From Bacilli bacterium (lineage in GTDB: Bacteria; Bacillota_I; Bacilli_A; RFN20; CAG-826), in contig JAEDDA010000005.1 of the NCBI GenBank assembly GCA_016298185.1, forward strand, positions 1 to 48,178: a stretch of DNA of 48,178 nucleotides. Reading direction: 5' to 3'. Shown here one piece after another: positions 44,041 to 48,178 of the stretch. Position 1 is the stretch's first letter. Every line of letters starts with the position of its first letter. The notes under the pieces are model-generated. The model had not been told where the DNA came from and did not search any database. It saw only the letters and a list, made by a program, of their open reading frames with translations. A program made the translations under genes and the position numbers.

Positions 44041-45554
44041 TGTAAATTAGCCTTTCCTCTAATAATCTTCATCGCTGGGGTACGGACGAAATCTTCTTTT
44101 CTAATTATAATCTTACTCACTCTCATGAATGAAGGTAATAAATTATTAATTTTATTAACTTCACTACGGATGTATTCTTCTGGGTTAGCTAATCCGAGTT
44201 TAGCGAGTTCCACCATACGTGGATAGACTTGAATACAGAGTTTTTGAGTTTCTTCATCAAGATAAACCATAGAGTCTTGGATAATATCTAATTCATCGAA
44301 TTTATTTTCTAAATCAAATGGAGAGATTTTTTCACCAGTATTTAAGACAATAATTTCTTTAATACGACCAACGATGTATAAGAAACCTTCTTCATCAAAT
44401 CTCACTAAATCACCCGTTTTAAAGAATCCATCTTCAGAGAACGCATTTGCGTTTTCTTCTGGATCGTTATAGTAACAATCCATGACATTATCACCTTTAA
44501 TCCAAAGTTCACCATCCACGACTTTAAGTTCTTGTTCTGGATATGGGAAACCAACGGATGCTGGTTTATAGTCACTGCGTGGATTACCACTCACTAAGTT
44601 CGCGGATTCAGTTAAACCATAACCTGGTAAGAGAATGATATTCATTGGTTTATATTCTTTCACTAAGTATGGAGGGACTGTAGAAGCGCCACATATAATG
44701 TGAGTTAAGGAATCACCTAACATATTTTTCTTAAATTGTTTGGAGAGGTTTAAACACATTTCTGCTAAAGCAGGAACCATAACCAAGATGGTTGGTCTAA
44801 ACATTGCGATATCTCTGAACATATCTTTATTGTTTTGACATATAAATAAAGCACTACCGGTTTGTAAGTTGGTTAATAAGTTTCTCACTAAACCAAAGAC
44901 ATGTGTTAAAGGAAGGATTAATAAATATCTTTGATTAAAGACATCTGGGATACCATAGCAGCCATTACATGAACCACGGCATAAGGCTTTGTTATTTAAT
45001 AAAGCGCCTTTGCTTTTTCCGGTTGTACCACCAGTAAAGATAATCGCGGCAGGATCTTTTGGGCCAACTTTCACACTTGGTGCTTTTTCTTCGCTTGTTT
45101 CCATGACATTGATTAACACCATTTTGTGTGGCATTAGGTTAAGCGCATCAATCTTTGCTTGAAAAGATGGATGATAAACAATGGCTTTCATTTGGAATTT
45201 CATTCCACAACCATATAATGCTTGTTCTGGTAAATGTGGAGGTAATAATACCGCACAGCAACCTAATGTTTCTAACGCTAAATAAGCTTTAGCCCATTCA
45301 ATTGTGTTAGGTGCAAAAACACCAACAAAGTCACCTTTATTAATGCCTTTACTTAAAAGTACATTTCTAAATTTAGCGACTTCTTCATCTAACTCTTTAT
45401 AAGTTAATTTTCTTTGCGGGTCTGCTAAAGCGACTTGGTCAGCAAATTCTTTTACTGAGTTATTCCACATTTCTTCAATGGAATCAAAACATTTAATTCT
45501 TTCGATGTTTTCTTTGCTTGTATAGTTTGCGAAGACGTTTTCTGTGTATTTCAC
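44037..45554 (-). CDS. AMP-binding acyl-ACP/acyl-CoA synthetase
   Basis: The 505-residue enzyme activates an acyl group with ATP and passes it to a thiol carrier. Core motifs are IIFTGGTTGKSKGALL (phosphate loop, near residue 156), GYGLTESANLVSG, GELWIKGDNVM, KTGDLVRFDEEGF, and the C-terminal lysine in RTPAMKIIRGK. Adjacency to an ACP favours acyl-ACP synthetase activity, as in the C-terminal half of E. coli Aas. It starts with GTG one nt after the plsC stop, with GAGGT upstream. Chain preference is unknown. Confidence 0.87.
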   Translation of the reverse strand: MKYTENVFANYTSKENIERIKCFDSIEEMWNNSVKEFADQVALADPQRKLTYKELDEEVAKFRNVLLSKGINKGDFVGVFAPNTIEWAKAYLALETLGCCAVLLPPHLPEQALYGCGMKFQMKAIVYHPSFQAKIDALNLMPHKMVLINVMETSEEKAPSVKVGPKDPAAIIFTGGTTGKSKGALLNNKALCRGSCNGCYGIPDVFNQRYLLILPLTHVFGLVRNLLTNLQTGSALFICQNNKDMFRDIAMFRPTILVMVPALAEMCLNLSKQFKKNMLGDSLTHIICGASTVPPYLVKEYKPMNIILLPGYGLTESANLVSGNPRSDYKPASVGFPYPEQELKVVDGELWIKGDNVMDCYYNDPEENANAFSEDGFFKTGDLVRFDEEGFLYIVGRIKEIIVLNTGEKISPFDLENKFDELDIIQDSMVYLDEETQKLCIQVYPRMVELAKLGLANPEEYIRSEVNKINNLLPSFMRVSKIIIRKEDFVRTPAMKIIRGKANLQ

Positions 45555-45555
45555 T

Positions 45556-46215
45556 TTATTTACCTCTCTGATAGATTTCTTTGAGTTCTAATTCTTTTTC
45601 AAATAAGTATTTTGTGGCTTCTTCAATCTTATCCATTCCCATATTTTCACCAAACTTCTCTTTAAGATAGATTGGTTCGCCCATGACTATTCTCTGTCTT
45701 TTCCATGCGTTTTCTCTGATCTCACGATAGACAGGAATGATTGGGACATTAGCTTGGTACGCCATTAAGACCGCACCGCTTTTGAATTGAGACATTGGAT
45801 TGGTGCCCCTAGAGATATGTCCTTCTGGGAAGATAGCAATCATGTTCCCACCTTCTAATCTTTGAACGATTTCTCTTAATGTTTTTAATGATGGCTTTTC
45901 TCTATCCACTGGGATGCATCCAGATTGATGGAAGAAGAATGCTCTAAACTTGTTATCAAATAGTTCTTTCATCACTACGAAGTGGAGTCTTCTATACCAG
46001 AATGTACTATGTAAGACCATAGGATCAGAAAAGAGAATGTGATTAGAAATTACCAGTGCGCCACCTCTTCTAATTTTCTTCTTTGCTTTAGGAGTGGCGT
46101 AAATCTTTTTGATTCTAAACCAAAAGAAAAGTGGCCATCCGGACCATTTGAAGATATCATATAGAATCTTTTTGAAATTTAAGAAGTGAGCCTTGTATGG
46201 ATTTTTCTTTTTCAT
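45556..46215 (-). CDS. PlsC-type acyltransferase (lysophosphatidate/lysophospholipid)
   Basis: The 219-residue protein is a membrane-associated 1-acylglycerolphosphate acyltransferase. It has the catalytic HX4D in SNHILFSDPMVL near residue 57, the substrate-binding FPEGHISRGTNPM near 135 and IIPVYREI near 164. A hydrophobic start anchors it at the membrane. It is first in an operon with an acyl-ACP synthetase and ACP, so it would take acyl-ACP as donor. PlsC plus AMP-ligase in this order is the domain order of E. coli Aas. Confidence 0.88.
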   Translation of the reverse strand: MKKKNPYKAHFLNFKKILYDIFKWSGWPLFFWFRIKKIYATPKAKKKIRRGGALVISNHILFSDPMVLHSTFWYRRLHFVVMKELFDNKFRAFFFHQSGCIPVDREKPSLKTLREIVQRLEGGNMIAIFPEGHISRGTNPMSQFKSGAVLMAYQANVPIIPVYREIRENAWKRQRIVMGEPIYLKEKFGENMGMDKIEEATKYLFEKELELKEIYQRGK

Positions 46216-46224
46216 ATGAAATCA

Positions 46225-46252
46225 ATTATACATTAAGTATAAAAGTTATCAA
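46225..46252 (-). promoter_or_regulatory. Promoter of the acylation operon, leaderless type
   Basis: On the minus strand TTGATA, a 16-nt spacer and a perfect TATAAT form the best promoter in the window. The plsC ATG follows 9 nt later with no ribosome-binding site, so the first transcribed base should be at or just before the start codon. Confidence 0.65.
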
Positions 46253-46289
46253 TTATATATGAAAAATAAGTTACAGGTGTTTATTTGTG

Positions 46290-47309
46290 TTAATAAGATG
46301 GGAACATCTTTCTAAATAGCCAAGAGAATGGAACATTGATAAAGCCCGAAGCAATAACAATGATAGGAACCATCACTCCTGGATGCCAATGGAACAAACC
46401 AACAGTTAATAATAGGAAGCCAACAATAGTCTCCATTTTAATCGCTCCAAAAAGCAAATCTTTAAAGAATCTTCTAAAGAAATTTTTTGTTGGAAAGATG
46501 ATATTAACAAGTAAGAAATAAATCAAAAATACTGCGGTATACACTAAGTGGACAATGCCGACTATTGGCATCTCAATTTTTAATAATGAGAAGATTAATA
46601 AGAATATGAGAAGTCCATAGCAAATAAGTGCAGGAATGGCATGGACAAAAATAATACTTTGAATTCTAAAAGTATCTTTAAAAGGCGAAAAATGAGAACG
46701 GGAATTATTATCTAAATATATAGTCTCGATTTGAATTGTGTATAAAGGTGCTTGCATGAGTTGGAAGGAAACGATTTGATTCATTTCATATTCATATCTA
46801 TTACCTTTTGTTTTTAACAAAGTTGGTAAATATCTCACAGGGAATCCCCTAAGTCCACATTGATCATCTTGAATATATTGTTTAGTTAATAGTGAGCGGC
46901 TTGTTTTTGAGAATTCGTTACCGAATTTACTTCTAAATGGGACATCTTTTCCGAAGTATCTGACACCAAAAACTAATTGGTCAGTTTCTACGAGTTTGTC
47001 ATAAAGACGAATAATATCTTTTAAAGCGTGTTGTCCATCACCATCCGCGGTGATGATATATTTAGCTTCCGGAAACAACTCTTTAATCTTGCTATAACCA
47101 TGTTTCATCGCATAACCTTTTCCATGATTTTTTTCATAGGAAAGATATGTGACTTGGTCTTTAACCATGTCAAAGACGTGTTCAAACTTTGGACCACTAC
47201 CATCGTTAACCACCAAAATAGGGAAATCATTGTCCCTTAATTCTTTAACGACATTCACTAATAGTTCATCAGGTTCGTAGCTAGGTATTAAGATAACTGC
47301 GTCTTTCAT
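46290..47309 (-). CDS. Membrane-bound glycosyltransferase family 2 (DPM1-like)
   Basis: The 339-residue protein has a GT2 catalytic domain with LVVNDGSGP near residue 33 and the metal-binding ITADGDGQHALKDI near 88. The acceptor-site RSLLTKQYIQDDQCGLRGFP block follows, then four membrane spans (from about residue 220). Such enzymes move a sugar onto a polyprenyl phosphate or lipid. TATCAT lies 8 nt before the ATG with no ribosome-binding site. It reads in the same direction as plsC, 74 nt upstream of it, with no terminator between, so a link to the lipid operon is possible. Confidence 0.82.
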   Translation of the reverse strand: MKDAVILIPSYEPDELLVNVVKELRDNDFPILVVNDGSGPKFEHVFDMVKDQVTYLSYEKNHGKGYAMKHGYSKIKELFPEAKYIITADGDGQHALKDIIRLYDKLVETDQLVFGVRYFGKDVPFRSKFGNEFSKTSRSLLTKQYIQDDQCGLRGFPVRYLPTLLKTKGNRYEYEMNQIVSFQLMQAPLYTIQIETIYLDNNSRSHFSPFKDTFRIQSIIFVHAIPALICYGLLIFLLIFSLLKIEMPIVGIVHLVYTAVFLIYFLLVNIIFPTKNFFRRFFKDLLFGAIKMETIVGFLLLTVGLFHWHPGVMVPIIVIASGFINVPFSWLFRKMFPSY

Positions 47310-47421
47310 AGTTATAAATGATACAACATTTAATATATTAAAAAAAATAATATTCTCAAAGATTAGGTTAAGTGTTTCCTATAAATTCTTATTTTTTATC
47401 GAACTATGCTAATATTTACGT

Positions 47422-48051
47422 ATGGAAGAAAAAAATATAATTGAACAAAAAGAAGAGCAAAAACCTCTTTCAAAACGAGAAAAGAAAAAACTTGCTAAAC
47501 AAGAGAAAAAGCAAAGAAAGAAAGAGCAAAAATTAGCAGATAAAGAGTTCGAAAAGAATCATCCTTTAAGAAAGCGCAAGATTGCCGCTTGGATTGTGGA
47601 ACTCGTTGGTTTAACCATAACCGCAGTTCCAGGTGTAATTTTCTTAGGATTATTTATTGTTGCTTTAGCGGCCTATATACTAGGTGCGTTTATTCTTCTA
47701 ATTTTAGGCTTTGGTTTACTCTGTTTAGGCCTCGGCTACTTGATTTATGCAGGTACAGTAGATAACCCATCGATAGAAGGATATTTTGGTTTATCAGCGG
47801 GAATCATTAATTGGGGTAATTCTCTCATCAATATAATAAATACATTAGATGGTTGGTTCTTGACCATTTTCGGTGGAGTATCACTAGTGATAAATATTGT
47901 GGGATTTGTCTTACTTCTAACATCACTAAATGCATGTTCTAAAAAGCATAAAGTTTCGTATATCATTTTGATGGTGTTAATCATTCTTGCTTCCGCAGGA
48001 ATTCTCATCTTAGGATTAACAAAAGTTATACCTTTAGGTGTTTCCAACTGA
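47422..48051 (+). CDS. Four-span membrane protein with Lys/Glu-rich head
   Basis: Family not recognised. The 209-residue protein opens with about 55 residues of charged, probably helical sequence (KREKKKLAKQEKKQRKKEQK) and then has four membrane spans near 58-75, 78-108, 145-165 and 175-200. A TAATAT box lies 6 nt before the ATG and no ribosome-binding site is seen. It ends in TGA and is followed by two hairpins. It is divergent from the GT2 gene. Confidence 0.65.
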   Translation: MEEKNIIEQKEEQKPLSKREKKKLAKQEKKQRKKEQKLADKEFEKNHPLRKRKIAAWIVELVGLTITAVPGVIFLGLFIVALAAYILGAFILLILGFGLLCLGLGYLIYAGTVDNPSIEGYFGLSAGIINWGNSLINIINTLDGWFLTIFGGVSLVINIVGFVLLLTSLNACSKKHKVSYIILMVLIILASAGILILGLTKVIPLGVSN

Positions 48052-48066
48052 ATAAGCAGAACAAAA

Positions 48067-48082
48067 GCGATTTAAAAATCGC
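48067..48082 (+). terminator. First hairpin after the 47422 gene
   Basis: GCGATTT and AAATCGC pair around two bases. No T-run follows, so it may stabilise the mRNA end rather than stop transcription. Confidence 0.4.
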
Positions 48083-48086
48083 CTAT

Positions 48087-48114
48087 AACTCGGATTAATC
48101 CTCCGAGTTTTTTT
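48087..48114 (+). terminator. Terminator after the 47422 gene
   Basis: An 8-bp stem (AACTCGGA / TCCGAGTT) with a 7-nt loop runs into a plus-strand T-run at 48108-48114. Nothing further is recognised to the window end. Confidence 0.85.
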
Positions 48115-48178
48115 ATAATATAGATGTGTTTTATCGAAACTCTGATTTAAAGATTAATCGTTATTTCATGCAATTTAA

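Overview
The window is low-GC, gene-dense DNA from a Gram-positive-type bacterium. It probably belongs to an uncultured, host-associated Bacilli lineage near the Erysipelotrichales, RF39 or Acholeplasmatales; this placement is inferred from gene content and no marker phylogeny was possible. TAA dominates as stop codon, with some TAG and rare TGA. TGG is the Trp codon and TGA ends genes (for example in an ATGA overlap at 44037-44040), so the ordinary bacterial code applies rather than the Mycoplasma code. No insertion sequence, phage, CRISPR array or rRNA was seen.

Layout. 1-3484 (minus): galE, a monoacylglycerol-lipase-like hydrolase and tRNA-Arg(CCU), then asnA and tRNA-Ala(GGC). 3640-6259 (plus): licD-tarI-tarJ, a probable CDP-ribitol synthesis and transfer unit. 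6282-10486 (minus): pcrA-ligA. 10538-13292: a thioredoxin-like lipoprotein and a divergent cluster of three membrane proteins of unknown function. 13320-19020 (minus): an operon with a DUF3137-like membrane protein, Ntdp phosphatase, tsaE, tsaB, rimI, tsaD (t6A tRNA modification), asnS and a 53-residue membrane microprotein. 19133-20291: a TPP riboswitch and thiT with an unusual N-terminal membrane extension. 20311-26096: ung, then a surface-polysaccharide region with three GT4 glycosyltransferases and a flippase. 26197-35408 (minus): an oligopeptide ABC transporter operon (oppABCDF) ending in a BspA-like leucine-rich-repeat surface protein. 35556-39224: a TupA-like ATP-grasp enzyme, a lipoprotein and an O-antigen-polymerase-like protein. 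39306-40316: a very acidic 48-residue microprotein gene divergent from a membrane-anchored XRE regulator. 40360-47309 (minus): a lipid operon of plsC, acyl-ACP synthetase, acyl carrier protein, phosphopantetheinyl transferase, DegV, an alpha/beta hydrolase with a predicted Cys nucleophile and a second DegV, preceded by a DPM1-like GT2. 47422-48051 (plus): a small membrane protein.

How the genes fit together. Most accessory genes build or modify the envelope: ribitol phosphate (licD-tarIJ), exported polysaccharide (GT4s, flippase, polymerase-like protein, TupA-like enzyme), lipid acylation (40360-46215), peptide uptake and a surface LRR protein. The strongest candidate for an undescribed system is the seven-gene acylation operon. 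It looks like the E. coli Aas bifunctional enzyme split into PlsC and acyl-ACP synthetase, packaged with its own ACP, ACP-activating enzyme and two FakB-like fatty-acid binding proteins. A second recurring theme is that many first genes of transcription units lack a Shine-Dalgarno sequence and have a -10-like hexamer about 8-10 nt before the ATG, which suggests leaderless mRNAs. All functions are read from sequence motifs; no database search was run.
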